33,404 nt of DNA from Oscillospiraceae bacterium. GTDB taxonomy: Bacteria > Bacillota > Clostridia > Oscillospirales > Ruminococcaceae. The first letter of the stretch is position 1, and each line of letters opens with the position of its first letter. The stretch lies in NCBI GenBank assembly GCA_003512525.1, contig DOQG01000017.1:1-33404 (forward strand), in the 5' to 3' direction. Positions 1 to 7,407 of this stretch are shown one piece after another. A model generated the notes under the pieces. The model did no database searches and was not told where the DNA came from. It saw only the letters and a list, made by a program, of their open reading frames with translations. The position numbers and the translations under genes are program-made.

Positions 1-354
1 AACTGTCGCCTATCGGCAACAATCAGAACGGCGAATTTGAAGCGGCACATTGCCACCCGCCGGTAACGCAACTGTCGCCTATCGGCAACAGTCTGAACGG
101 CGAATTTGAAGCGGCACATTGCCGCCCGCCGGTAACGTAATGTCGCCTATCGGCAACAGTCAGAACGGCGAATTTGAAGCGGCACATTGCCGCCCGCCGG
201 TAACGTAATGTCGCCTATCTGCAACAGTCAGAACGGCAAATTTGAAACGGCACATTGCCGCCCGCCGGTAACGCAACTGTCACCTATCGGCAACAATCAG
301 AACGGCGAATTTACAGTGGCTTTCAGCCACAAGCGGCACATTGCCGCCACCCGC
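1..354. repeat. Tandem array of palindromic 68-69 bp noncoding repeats
   Basis: Five head-to-tail units begin near 1, 70, 139, 207 and 275. The first two are 69 bp, the next two 68 bp, and the last is a longer variant. Each unit carries a core reading AACGGCGAATTT followed by the hairpin gcggcacattgccgc (6 bp stem, 3 nt loop). The last unit inserts a second hairpin, gtggctttcagccac, and runs up to the base before the upp stop codon. Unit 1 starts at base 1, so the array may extend beyond the window. A similar single element lies near 22000-22074. Because 68 bp units break any reading frame, the array is not coding. It could help end upp transcription or be a REP/MITE-like element; the function is unknown. 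Confidence 0.85.
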
Positions 355-999
355 TTACTTAGTACCGAACAGTCTGTCGCCCGCGTCACCTACACCCGGA
401 GTGATGTAAAGATCCTCGTTAAGTCCGTCATCAAGCGCACCGCAGTAGATCTCAACATCGGGAAAAGCCTTCTGTATAGCGGCGATACCCTCGGGAGCGG
501 CGATAATGCACATAAACTTTATAGAACGTGCGCCGGCTTCCTTTACCTTCTGTATAGCGTGTACTGCCGATGTACCTGTAGCAAGCATGATATCTGTGAT
601 GATTACGTCACGCTCGTCAATATCGAACGGGAGCTTGCAGTAATACTCATTTGCAACAGTTTTGTCCGATCCGCCTTTTCCTCTGAATATACCGATATGA
701 CCTATCTTAGCGGCAGGAACAAGCGCGGTAGCACCCTCGATCATACCAAGACCTGCACGGAGAATAGGCACAAACGCAAGCTTTCTGCCCGAAATAACGT
801 TAGACTCTGCAATAGCTATTGGTGTCTGTATCTGCACCTTCTTCAGGGGCAGATCTCTTGTTGCCTCATAGCACATAAGCATTGAAATTTCGCTTACAAG
901 CTCTCTGAATTCCTTTGCGCCTGTGTTCTTATCTCTTAAAAGAGATACCTTGTGCTGTACAAGGGGGTGGTCACAGATGTGAAGTTTCTCGTTTGCCAT
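355..999 (-). CDS. upp: Uracil phosphoribosyltransferase
   Basis: Upp converts uracil and PRPP to UMP and pyrophosphate in pyrimidine salvage in the cytoplasm. The 214-residue length matches the family (about 209). The N-terminal DKNTGAKEFREL segment, the PRPP-binding loop DIMLATGTSAVHAI (about residues 136-149) and the C-terminal uracil-binding GDAGDRLFGT (about 204-213) are all present. The ATG at 999 is preceded by a GGGAG-type purine stretch. It is the last gene of a minus-strand run fhs-tsaE-tsaB-rpiB-upp, 92 bp after rpiB, so cotranscription is plausible but not certain. The stop codon directly abuts the palindromic repeat array at 1-354, whose hairpins are the only terminator-like structures downstream. 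Confidence 0.97.
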   Translation of the reverse strand: MANEKLHICDHPLVQHKVSLLRDKNTGAKEFRELVSEISMLMCYEATRDLPLKKVQIQTPIAIAESNVISGRKLAFVPILRAGLGMIEGATALVPAAKIGHIGIFRGKGGSDKTVANEYYCKLPFDIDERDVIITDIMLATGTSAVHAIQKVKEAGARSIKFMCIIAAPEGIAAIQKAFPDVEIYCGALDDGLNEDLYITPGVGDAGDRLFGTK

Positions 1000-1091
1000 A
1001 ACATTCTCTTTTCTCCCTATGGGTAAATGGATTTTTATTTTGTTAGTCCTGCCGTGATTTTCATAGGGAAAAATCCGCAGTTTTAAAATAC

Positions 1092-1532
1092 TTACTTATT
1101 CTCAAGCGCCATCATCTTGTCAACTCTTGCGGCGTGTCTTCCGCCCTCAAACTCTGTTGACAGGAACACTCTTACTATCTCCTCAGCCGTACCCGGTCCT
1201 ATGACCCTGCCGCCCATGCACAGAACGTTTGCGTCATTGTGCAGACGTGTGTACTTTGCCGTATAATAATCCTGGCATAAAGCCGCACGGATACCCTTTA
1301 TCTTGTTTGCCGATATACTGATACCTATTCCGGTACCGCATATCAGAATGCCCTTGTCGCATTCTCCGCTTGTGATCTTCGCGCAGGTCTTTTCCGCAAT
1401 ATCAGGATAATCCGCTCTCTCTCCGTCACAGCCGCAGTCGATATACTCGACCTTAAGCTCATCAAGGAACTTCTTTACCTCGCACTTTAATGCGTATCCT
1501 GCGTGGTCGCTACCTATAGCCAGCATTTTCAC
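1092..1532 (-). CDS. rpiB: Ribose 5-phosphate isomerase B
   Basis: RpiB interconverts ribose 5-phosphate and ribulose 5-phosphate in the non-oxidative pentose phosphate pathway. The 146-residue protein has the RpiB/LacAB signatures: SDHAGYALK at the N-terminus, ICGTGIGISISANK (active-site Cys and anion hole) in the middle, and HNDANVLCMGGRVIG towards the C-terminus. The reported start is a GTG at 1532 whose last two bases belong to the TGA stop of tsaB (4 nt overlap). An ATG two codons later (1526) is an equally plausible start, since an AAGGA lies upstream of both. The tight overlap suggests translational coupling in the fhs-to-upp cluster. Confidence 0.96.
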   Translation of the reverse strand: MKMLAIGSDHAGYALKCEVKKFLDELKVEYIDCGCDGERADYPDIAEKTCAKITSGECDKGILICGTGIGISISANKIKGIRAALCQDYYTAKYTRLHNDANVLCMGGRVIGPGTAEEIVRVFLSTEFEGGRHAARVDKMMALENK

Positions 1533-2248
1533 TCTTTCCTTTCTTTATATGCGTCAGCATTCTTTGCCATAAGCTCGCGCTGAGCCTGCGGCAGCTTAAG
1601 ATACATCGGCATAAGCTGCTCGGGTGATAACTGCGGCGCATCAACAGCCGCAAGGCACACTCCGTAGCCCGTCTGATATCTTAACGGATCGGGGGCGATC
1701 TTTACATTTTCCATTCCCTCGTTATCCGTTGCTTTTTTCATTATAAATGCACCATCACCGACAAGCATTATATCATCGTCATATTCCGACAGCATTCTTG
1801 CCGCTTCGTCCGTCTTAAGGCACTCTTCCTCTGTCAGCCTTTCAACCTTGCCGTCCTCAATGCGGAACAGCGCAACGTACACCTGATTGCACCTTGCGTC
1901 TATTGCGGAGCATACAACACAGTCGTAAGCCGTAACGTTATACGCCATAGCTTCAAGTGTTGAAACCGCCGCGCACGGCTTTGACAATGCAAAAGCAAGC
2001 CCCTTTACCGCCGATATGCCTATACGCAGTCCCGTGAAAGATCCCGGACCGTTCGCCACTGCAAAAAGCCCTATATCCTCCATAGAAAGCTCCGCATTTC
2101 TGACAAGATCCCTTACAACAGGCATCAGCGTAACGCTGTGCGTAAGCTTGTTGTTTATCACCGTACTGCCGAGTATCTGCTGCTTTTCCGTATCATACAC
2201 GGCGGCACAGCAAGGAGCGGCGGCGGTGTCGATACCGAGTATCAGCAT
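1529..2248 (-). CDS. tsaB: tRNA threonylcarbamoyladenosine biosynthesis protein TsaB
   Basis: TsaB (YeaZ) is an ASKHA-fold partner of TsaD and TsaE. It is needed to make the t6A modification at position 37 of ANN-decoding tRNAs. The 239-residue protein opens with the typical ILGIDTA motif and has the conserved VANGPGSFTGLRIG segment (about residues 64-77) used for TsaD dimerisation. An AGGAGG sits 4 nt before the ATG at 2248. It overlaps the end of tsaE by 7 nt and the start of rpiB by 4 nt. The adjacent tsaE and tsaB support the assignment; tsaD is not in this window. Confidence 0.96.
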   Translation of the reverse strand: MLILGIDTAAAPCCAAVYDTEKQQILGSTVINNKLTHSVTLMPVVRDLVRNAELSMEDIGLFAVANGPGSFTGLRIGISAVKGLAFALSKPCAAVSTLEAMAYNVTAYDCVVCSAIDARCNQVYVALFRIEDGKVERLTEEECLKTDEAARMLSEYDDDIMLVGDGAFIMKKATDNEGMENVKIAPDPLRYQTGYGVCLAAVDAPQLSPEQLMPMYLKLPQAQRELMAKNADAYKERKE

Positions 2249-2676
2249 AGTTCCTCCTGCGGGATATATTCTATTATTCTTGAATTATCCCCTGTCTTGG
2301 TGATATTCACACCGCACCTGCCGTCAAGATACGAGGCAAGCTCCGGTATGTTCTCGCTCCACTCTATACACATTATCCCGCCCCTGTCGAGGTAGTCAAA
2401 AAATCCGATAGCGTACAGATCGTCGAGCGTGTTTATTCTGAAAAGGTCAAAGTGGAAGATCGGCACATCGCCCTCATATTCGTTCACAAGAGCAAACGTC
2501 GGGCTTGTGACATCGTCCGTACTGCCAAAATATTCCGCTATACCCTTTGTTAAATGCGTCTTTCCCGCACCCATTTCACCGGTATACAGCACACAGTCGC
2601 CTGCTTTTAAGTATGCGGCTATCCTTTTGCCGATCTCAACCGTTTCCTCGGGCGAGCTTGAAATAAACCGTTCCAT
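2242..2676 (-). CDS. tsaE: tRNA threonylcarbamoyladenosine biosynthesis ATPase TsaE
   Basis: TsaE (YjeE) is the small P-loop ATPase that drives turnover of the TsaB-TsaD complex during t6A synthesis. The 144-residue protein has Walker A GEMGAGKT (residues 33-40), the switch-like TSPTFALVNEY (about 58-68), HFDLFR (about 75-80) and the family-typical EWSENI near residue 105. The ATG at 2676 shares its A with the TGA of fhs (TGATG). There is no strong separate ribosome binding site, so translation probably depends on reinitiation from fhs. It overlaps tsaB by 7 nt. Confidence 0.96.
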   Translation of the reverse strand: MERFISSSPEETVEIGKRIAAYLKAGDCVLYTGEMGAGKTHLTKGIAEYFGSTDDVTSPTFALVNEYEGDVPIFHFDLFRINTLDDLYAIGFFDYLDRGGIMCIEWSENIPELASYLDGRCGVNITKTGDNSRIIEYIPQEELC

Positions 2677-4352
2677 CAGAACAGACCGCTTATCTCGCCG
2701 TCTGCGCTTACATCTATCTTGTTTGCGGCGGGAATCTTAGGCAATCCGGGCATTGTCATAATGTCGCCCGTAAGCGCAACCACAAATCCCGCGCCCGCCG
2801 ACAGCTTAACGTCACGGACAGTTATAGTAAAGCCCTTCGGGCAACCGAGCTTTGTCGGATCGTCCGATAAGGAATACTGCGTCTTCGCAACGCATACAGG
2901 GAGCTTGTCAAAGCCAATAGCTTCAATTTCCTTTATTGCCTTTTCCGCACCCGTTGTGTAATTAACACCGTCCGCACGGTATATCTCCCTTGCGATTATA
3001 TCCAGCTTTTCCTTGATAGAAAGCTTTTCGTCATATATAGGAGCAAAGCTTGTCTTGCCCTCGTTTTCATTTATTGTATCTATAACTGCATTCGCAAGCT
3101 CGATACCGCCTTCTCCGCCCTTTAAGAATACATCTGAGAACGCAACCTTTGCGCCCATCTTCTCGCAGTATTCACGGACAATAGCGATCTCAGCGTCGGT
3201 ATCCGTATAGAAGTGATTTATCGCAACTACAGCGGGTACGCCGTACTTACGCATATTCTCGATATGCGCTCCGAGGTTAACGATACCCTTTTTAAGCGCT
3301 TCCGTATTTTCCGCCGTAAGCTCTGTCTTAGGCACACCGCCGTTGTATTTAAGCGCACGGATAGTAGCAACAATTACCGTACATGAGGGCTTAAGTCCTG
3401 CGTAACGGCACTTTATGTCAAAGAACTTTTCCGCACCGAGGTCACTGCCGAAGCCTGCCTCGGTTATGGCATAGTCGCCGAGCTTTAACGCAAGCTTAGT
3501 CGCCCTTACGCTGTTACAGCCGTGAGCAATGTTTGCAAACGGTCCGCCGTGAATGATAGCGGGCGTATTTTCAAGCGTCTGCACAAGATTCGGATTGATA
3601 GCGTCCTTTAAGAGCGCCGTCATAGCGCCAACCGCCTCAACGTCAGATGCGAATACGGGCTTTCCGTCATAAGTATACGCAACAAGTATCCGTCCGAGTC
3701 TTTCCTTCAGATCAACAAGATCGTCCGCAAGACACAGTATCGCCATTATCTCACTTGCAACGGTTATCTGGAAGTGATCCTCTCTCGGAACGCCGTTCAC
3801 CTTGCCGCCAAGACCGATTATGCAGTTTCTCAGCGCTCTGTCGTTCATATCAAGACAACGCTTTATCTGTATGCGTCTGGGGTCTATTCCGAGTACGTTT
3901 CCCTGCTGAATGTGGTTATCTATAAGCGCACAAAGCAGATTGTTCGCGGAAGTGATCGCGTGCATATCCCCCGTGAAATGAAGATTGATATCCTCCATAG
4001 GCACTACCTGTGCATATCCTCCGCCTGCCGCACCGCCCTTGATACCGAAAACAGGACCCAGTGACGGCTCACGCAGTGCAAGCACAGCCTTCTTGCCTAT
4101 CTTATACATACCCTCTGCAAGACCTACAGAAGTAGTCGTCTTGCCCTCTCCCGCAGGAGTGGGGTTTATAGCCGTAACAAGTATCAGCTTGCCGTCCTCT
4201 TTGCTTTCAAGGCGATCTATACATTCCTGAGAGATCTTCGCCTTGTAGTGACCGTAAGGGATAAGCTCTTCCTCGTCAATGCCGAGTTCCTTTGCTATAT
4301 CCTTTATTTTTAGCATTTTTGCGTTCTGAGCAATTTCAATATCGCTGAGCAT
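2676..4352 (-). CDS. fhs: Formate--tetrahydrofolate ligase
   Basis: Fhs makes 10-formyl-THF from formate, THF and ATP, feeding one-carbon units to purine synthesis or, in acetogens, the Wood-Ljungdahl methyl branch. The 558-residue length is normal for the family. A P-loop (PTPAGEGKTTT, about residues 64-74), the EPSLGPVFGIKGGAAGGG segment, FTGDMHAITSANNLL and the C-terminal LPKIPAANKIDV are all present. The ATG at 4352 follows an AGAGG. A good sigma-A promoter lies at 4425-4453, giving a leader of about 65 nt. No tetrahydrofolate riboswitch is visible in that leader. It is the first gene of the cluster ending at upp. Confidence 0.98.
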   Translation of the reverse strand: MLSDIEIAQNAKMLKIKDIAKELGIDEEELIPYGHYKAKISQECIDRLESKEDGKLILVTAINPTPAGEGKTTTSVGLAEGMYKIGKKAVLALREPSLGPVFGIKGGAAGGGYAQVVPMEDINLHFTGDMHAITSANNLLCALIDNHIQQGNVLGIDPRRIQIKRCLDMNDRALRNCIIGLGGKVNGVPREDHFQITVASEIMAILCLADDLVDLKERLGRILVAYTYDGKPVFASDVEAVGAMTALLKDAINPNLVQTLENTPAIIHGGPFANIAHGCNSVRATKLALKLGDYAITEAGFGSDLGAEKFFDIKCRYAGLKPSCTVIVATIRALKYNGGVPKTELTAENTEALKKGIVNLGAHIENMRKYGVPAVVAINHFYTDTDAEIAIVREYCEKMGAKVAFSDVFLKGGEGGIELANAVIDTINENEGKTSFAPIYDEKLSIKEKLDIIAREIYRADGVNYTTGAEKAIKEIEAIGFDKLPVCVAKTQYSLSDDPTKLGCPKGFTITVRDVKLSAGAGFVVALTGDIMTMPGLPKIPAANKIDVSADGEISGLF

Positions 4353-4424
4353 ATAATCTACCTCTTTTTACTGCGGTTGTCCGCTTGAATTATAACCTTT
4401 TCCGTCTTATAAAGACATACTTTA

Positions 4425-4453
4425 AGTATAGCACAGTACAGTGTGAATTTCAA
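4425..4453 (-). promoter_or_regulatory. Sigma-A promoter of fhs cluster
   Basis: On the minus strand, TTGAAA (4448-4453) and TATACT (4425-4430) are separated by exactly 17 nt. The predicted transcript starts near 4418, about 65 nt upstream of the fhs ATG. No other comparable -35/-10 pair is seen before fhs, tsaE, tsaB or rpiB. Confidence 0.75.
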
Positions 4454-4550
4454 GGTTTAAAGGATATTTTAAACGGGTTGATATTGCCTCAGTTTGCAGA
4501 GAAAATCTATTCTTTAAACAAACAGCAAATTCCACATCCCTATCCCCCTG

Positions 4551-4623
4551 CCCCCTTTCCCCCGGAAAGGGGGAAAACACGGGGACTGGCGTCCCTGCGA
4601 CCTGCCTTGGGGCTACGCCCCAA
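4551..4623. repeat. Triple-hairpin palindromic intergenic element
   Basis: Three perfect hairpins lie in a row between the ends of the fhs and parC-like transcription units. They are a 10 bp stem ccccctttcc/ggaaaggggg (4551-4573), a 5 bp stem gggac/gtccc (4582-4595) and a 7 bp stem ttggggc/gccccaa (4607-4623). On the minus strand, only the middle hairpin is followed by a short T run. The element may terminate the parC-like transcript, or be a small palindromic repeat. The rest of the 4353-4666 gap holds only the fhs promoter and AT-rich DNA. Confidence 0.6.
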
Positions 4624-4666
4624 ACCTCATCTGCATTATTATCTATAAAAACCGATGTCGTATATG

Positions 4667-6898
4667 TTAAACAAACTTAAGCTGATCGATATCCTCATCA
4701 TACAGCGTTCCCGCAACAGGCACAGTCTTTGTCCTGTAGCTGTCCTCGTCCTTTATCATTCCGTCCTCATACTTAACAGCGGAGCTGAGCTTTGCTTTTG
4801 TGAGCCTCATTACCTGTACACCCTGCGTATCTCTTGCCGCTTTGGGCAGGATAAGCACGGTGTTGAATATCATGACCTTTCCTGCGTCCGAGCTTAGCAT
4901 AAACTCGCAATCTCCGTCAATAAGCGTCATAGATACAAGCGGCGAGCCGTCATTGTATGCATTTGCAAGCTTTTTACGTCTTGTCTTTGTTTCAAACGAT
5001 GCCATAGGCACTTTAGCACATTTACCGTTTTCAAAGAACATCACAAGCGTTCCGCTGTAGTCCTCTGCGACCACCATCTTTATTATCCTCTCGTCCGGCT
5101 CAAGCTCCAGCTTTACGGGCAGATAGTCGCCCATTACGCTTGCCTTGCCGTCCTCAAAGTCGCAGGCTCTCGCCTTGTACACCTGATATTTATCAGTGAA
5201 GAACAACAGCTCCGCACGGTTCGTGCCTTCATATGTCGCTATTATCTCATCGTTTTCTTTAAGCTTCTGTTCGCCGCTCATTCTCAGCGACTGCGGAGTG
5301 ATCTTCTTGAAATAACCCTCTCTGGTGAAGAACAGATTAACGGGATAATCGGGTATTTCCTCCGCTACCTCGTTTTCCTCGTCCTCCGCACCGTAGATGA
5401 ACATTGTCTTTCTGGGCTTGCCGTACTTCTTTGCTATATCGCCAAGCTCGGAAATTATTATCTGCTTTACTCTGCGCTCCGAAGAAAGAATATCCTCCAT
5501 ATCGGCTATTTCTTCCTTAAGGCTGTCTATTTCCTCGATACGCTTTAATATATAGCCCTTGTTGATATTTCTGAGCTTTATATCCGCAACATATTCAGCC
5601 TGTGTTTCGTCTATACCGAAGCCTATCATAAGGTTAGGTACGACCTCTGCATCGTCCTCTGTTTCACGGATTATCTTTATTGCCTTGTCTATATCGAGCA
5701 GTATCTTCTTAAGACCTGTCAGCAGATGAAGCTTTTCTTTCTTCCTTGCAAGCTCGAACTTTGTCTTTCTCTTTACGCAGGTGATTCTGAAATCCGTCCA
5801 CTGCTCAAGTATCTCGGCAACGCCCATGACCTTCGGCATACCGCCTACAAGAATGTTGAAGTTGCAGGAGAAAACGTCCTGTAAAGGAGTTATCCTGAAC
5901 AGCTTTTTCATTACCGCCTCGCTGTCCTGCCCACGCTTTAAATCAATAGTTATCTTAAGACCCGATAGGTCCGACTCGTCACGCACATCGGATATCTCCT
6001 TCAGCTTGCCGAGCTTCACCTGCTCAACTATCTTGTCGATTATCGCCTCGATAGTAGTTGTCGGCGGTATCTCGGTCACTTCGATACAGTTTGCCGCCTT
6101 GTCATAGATATACTTACTGCGCACCTTGACGCTTCCGCGTCCGGTAGCATATATACGGCGCAGCTCGTTCTCGTCCTGTAATATAAACCCGCCGCCGGGA
6201 AAATCAGGACCTTTAAGGGTGGATACAATATCGTGTTCGGGATTTTTCATCAGCGCGGCGGCAGTTTCGCACACCTCCGACAGGTTGAACGAGCAGATAT
6301 TGCTTGCCATAGATACGGCAATACCGACATTATTGTTTACCAGTACCGCAGGAAATCTTGTAGGGAGCAGTACAGGCTCTGTCATCGAGTTATCGTAGTT
6401 CGGCACAAAGTCAACTATATCACGGTCGATATCCGCAAATATCTCCGCGCAGATAGGGTCGAGCTTAGCCTCCGTATATCGTGATGCCGCAAACGACATA
6501 TCCCTTGAATACGCCTTGCCGAAGTTACCCTTGCTGTCAACGTACGGGTGCAGAAGCGCCTCGTTGCCCCTTGCAAGTCTTACCATCGTTTCGTATATTG
6601 CCATATCGCCGTGCGGATTTAATTTCATCGTCTGTCCGACAATGTTCGCCGACTTCGTTCTTGCTCCCGTAAGCAGACCCATCTTGTACATAGTATACAG
6701 CAGTTTTCTGTGGGACGGCTTGAAACCGTCAATTTCGGGGAGCGCACGGGAAACTATAACGCTCATCGCATACGGCATATAGTTTTCGGTCAGCGTATCG
6801 GTTATCGGTTGATTTTCGACAATGCCTGCGCCCTCTATATAAGCGTTTTTATTCGGAGCGACCTTCTTCTCGCTCTTTTCGTTCTTTCCTTTTCTCAA
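4667..6898 (-). CDS. Divergent type IIA DNA topoisomerase subunit A (ParC/GyrA-like)
   Basis: This is the DNA breakage-reunion subunit of a type IIA topoisomerase that pairs with the subunit encoded at 7408-9411. The 743 residues include the family start NYMPYAMSVIVSRALPEIDG, the helix-turn-helix around residues 60-110, and the catalytic tyrosine in SRYTEAKL (Tyr141). C-terminal beta-pinwheel-like repeats follow after about residue 500. The quinolone region reads NPHGDMAIYE, so Met99 replaces the Ser83-equivalent of GyrA and Asn94 replaces the usual His. The start is a TTG at 6898 with AGAGG about 9 nt upstream; the gap to the HD gene is 32 nt. It is shorter and more divergent than housekeeping GyrA (about 800-870 residues). 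It is probably the topoisomerase IV-like second enzyme; gyrase versus topo IV activity cannot be told here. Confidence 0.9.
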   Translation of the reverse strand: MRKGKNEKSEKKVAPNKNAYIEGAGIVENQPITDTLTENYMPYAMSVIVSRALPEIDGFKPSHRKLLYTMYKMGLLTGARTKSANIVGQTMKLNPHGDMAIYETMVRLARGNEALLHPYVDSKGNFGKAYSRDMSFAASRYTEAKLDPICAEIFADIDRDIVDFVPNYDNSMTEPVLLPTRFPAVLVNNNVGIAVSMASNICSFNLSEVCETAAALMKNPEHDIVSTLKGPDFPGGGFILQDENELRRIYATGRGSVKVRSKYIYDKAANCIEVTEIPPTTTIEAIIDKIVEQVKLGKLKEISDVRDESDLSGLKITIDLKRGQDSEAVMKKLFRITPLQDVFSCNFNILVGGMPKVMGVAEILEQWTDFRITCVKRKTKFELARKKEKLHLLTGLKKILLDIDKAIKIIRETEDDAEVVPNLMIGFGIDETQAEYVADIKLRNINKGYILKRIEEIDSLKEEIADMEDILSSERRVKQIIISELGDIAKKYGKPRKTMFIYGAEDEENEVAEEIPDYPVNLFFTREGYFKKITPQSLRMSGEQKLKENDEIIATYEGTNRAELLFFTDKYQVYKARACDFEDGKASVMGDYLPVKLELEPDERIIKMVVAEDYSGTLVMFFENGKCAKVPMASFETKTRRKKLANAYNDGSPLVSMTLIDGDCEFMLSSDAGKVMIFNTVLILPKAARDTQGVQVMRLTKAKLSSAVKYEDGMIKDEDSYRTKTVPVAGTLYDEDIDQLKFV

Positions 6899-6930
6899 AA
6901 TCTATACCTCTTTTTAGCTTTATGCCCTGC

Positions 6931-7395
6931 TCAGAGTGAAAACTCTTTTTTCAGCTTTTCAAAGCGTTTTTCATATTTATCTCTTATCGGTAGCGTTGTA
7001 TTCTGCAAAACGTGCTGTAAAATATCTGCGTCTTTCAGAACCTCGTCAAGCGGAAGCCCGACATTTTCCTTGTCACTGTGATTTGCAATAGCTCTTGTGA
7101 TATTGCCTATCTCGCACACGCTGAAAAGCCCCGTCTTTGCGAGTATCGGCATTACTGCGTCGGCACTTTCCTCTGCGTGCTTTTCGTCAACGCCGGTCAG
7201 ATATTTACGGTAGTCGTGGAGCAGTCCGCTTATCTGTGCAAGCTCCGCGTTCACACCTCTGCGCAGTGCGATAAGCCCCGCCGTCTGCGCCGTACCGAAA
7301 AGATGTACATACGCTTTCTGCTGTCTTTCCTCGGGCAGTGTCGCTATCATCTCCGATACGACCGCCGATATTACCTCTATCCTGTTGATCTCCAT
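6931..7395 (-). CDS. HD-domain putative phosphohydrolase
   Basis: This small 154-residue protein has an HD-superfamily core: His31 in VHLFGTAQ, the HD pair in SGLLHDYRKYL (about residues 57-67), a later NHSD (about 110-113) and KDADILQH (about 121-128). These are the usual metal-binding His/Asp positions of HD hydrolases. It resembles the YqeK-type and small stand-alone HD families, but the substrate cannot be deduced. GGAGG lies 6 nt before the ATG at 7395. It sits 12 nt after the ParE-like gene and 32 nt before the ParC-like gene, so the three are almost surely one transcript. No membrane segment or signal peptide is seen. Confidence 0.8.
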   Translation of the reverse strand: MEINRIEVISAVVSEMIATLPEERQQKAYVHLFGTAQTAGLIALRRGVNAELAQISGLLHDYRKYLTGVDEKHAEESADAVMPILAKTGLFSVCEIGNITRAIANHSDKENVGLPLDEVLKDADILQHVLQNTTLPIRDKYEKRFEKLKKEFSL

Positions 7396-7407
7396 ATATC
7401 CTCCGTC

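Noticed and set aside
1..275. Repeat unit as a coding 23-residue repeat
   Set aside because: 69 bp units can be read through, but the 68 bp units break the frame, and no start or ribosome site is present. The same 69 bp period as the LRR units is a coincidence, as the sequences are unrelated.
1..354. Possible CRISPR array
   Set aside because: Units are contiguous and near-identical along their whole length, with no variable spacers; no cas genes are nearby.
187..885. Plus-strand open frame of 232 codons opposite upp
   Set aside because: It begins in the repeat array and runs antisense to the well-supported upp gene; its sequence looks like no protein family.
4353..4420. Tetrahydrofolate riboswitch before fhs
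   Set aside because: The leader is only about 65 nt and contains only small hairpins; no conserved THF-riboswitch core is seen.
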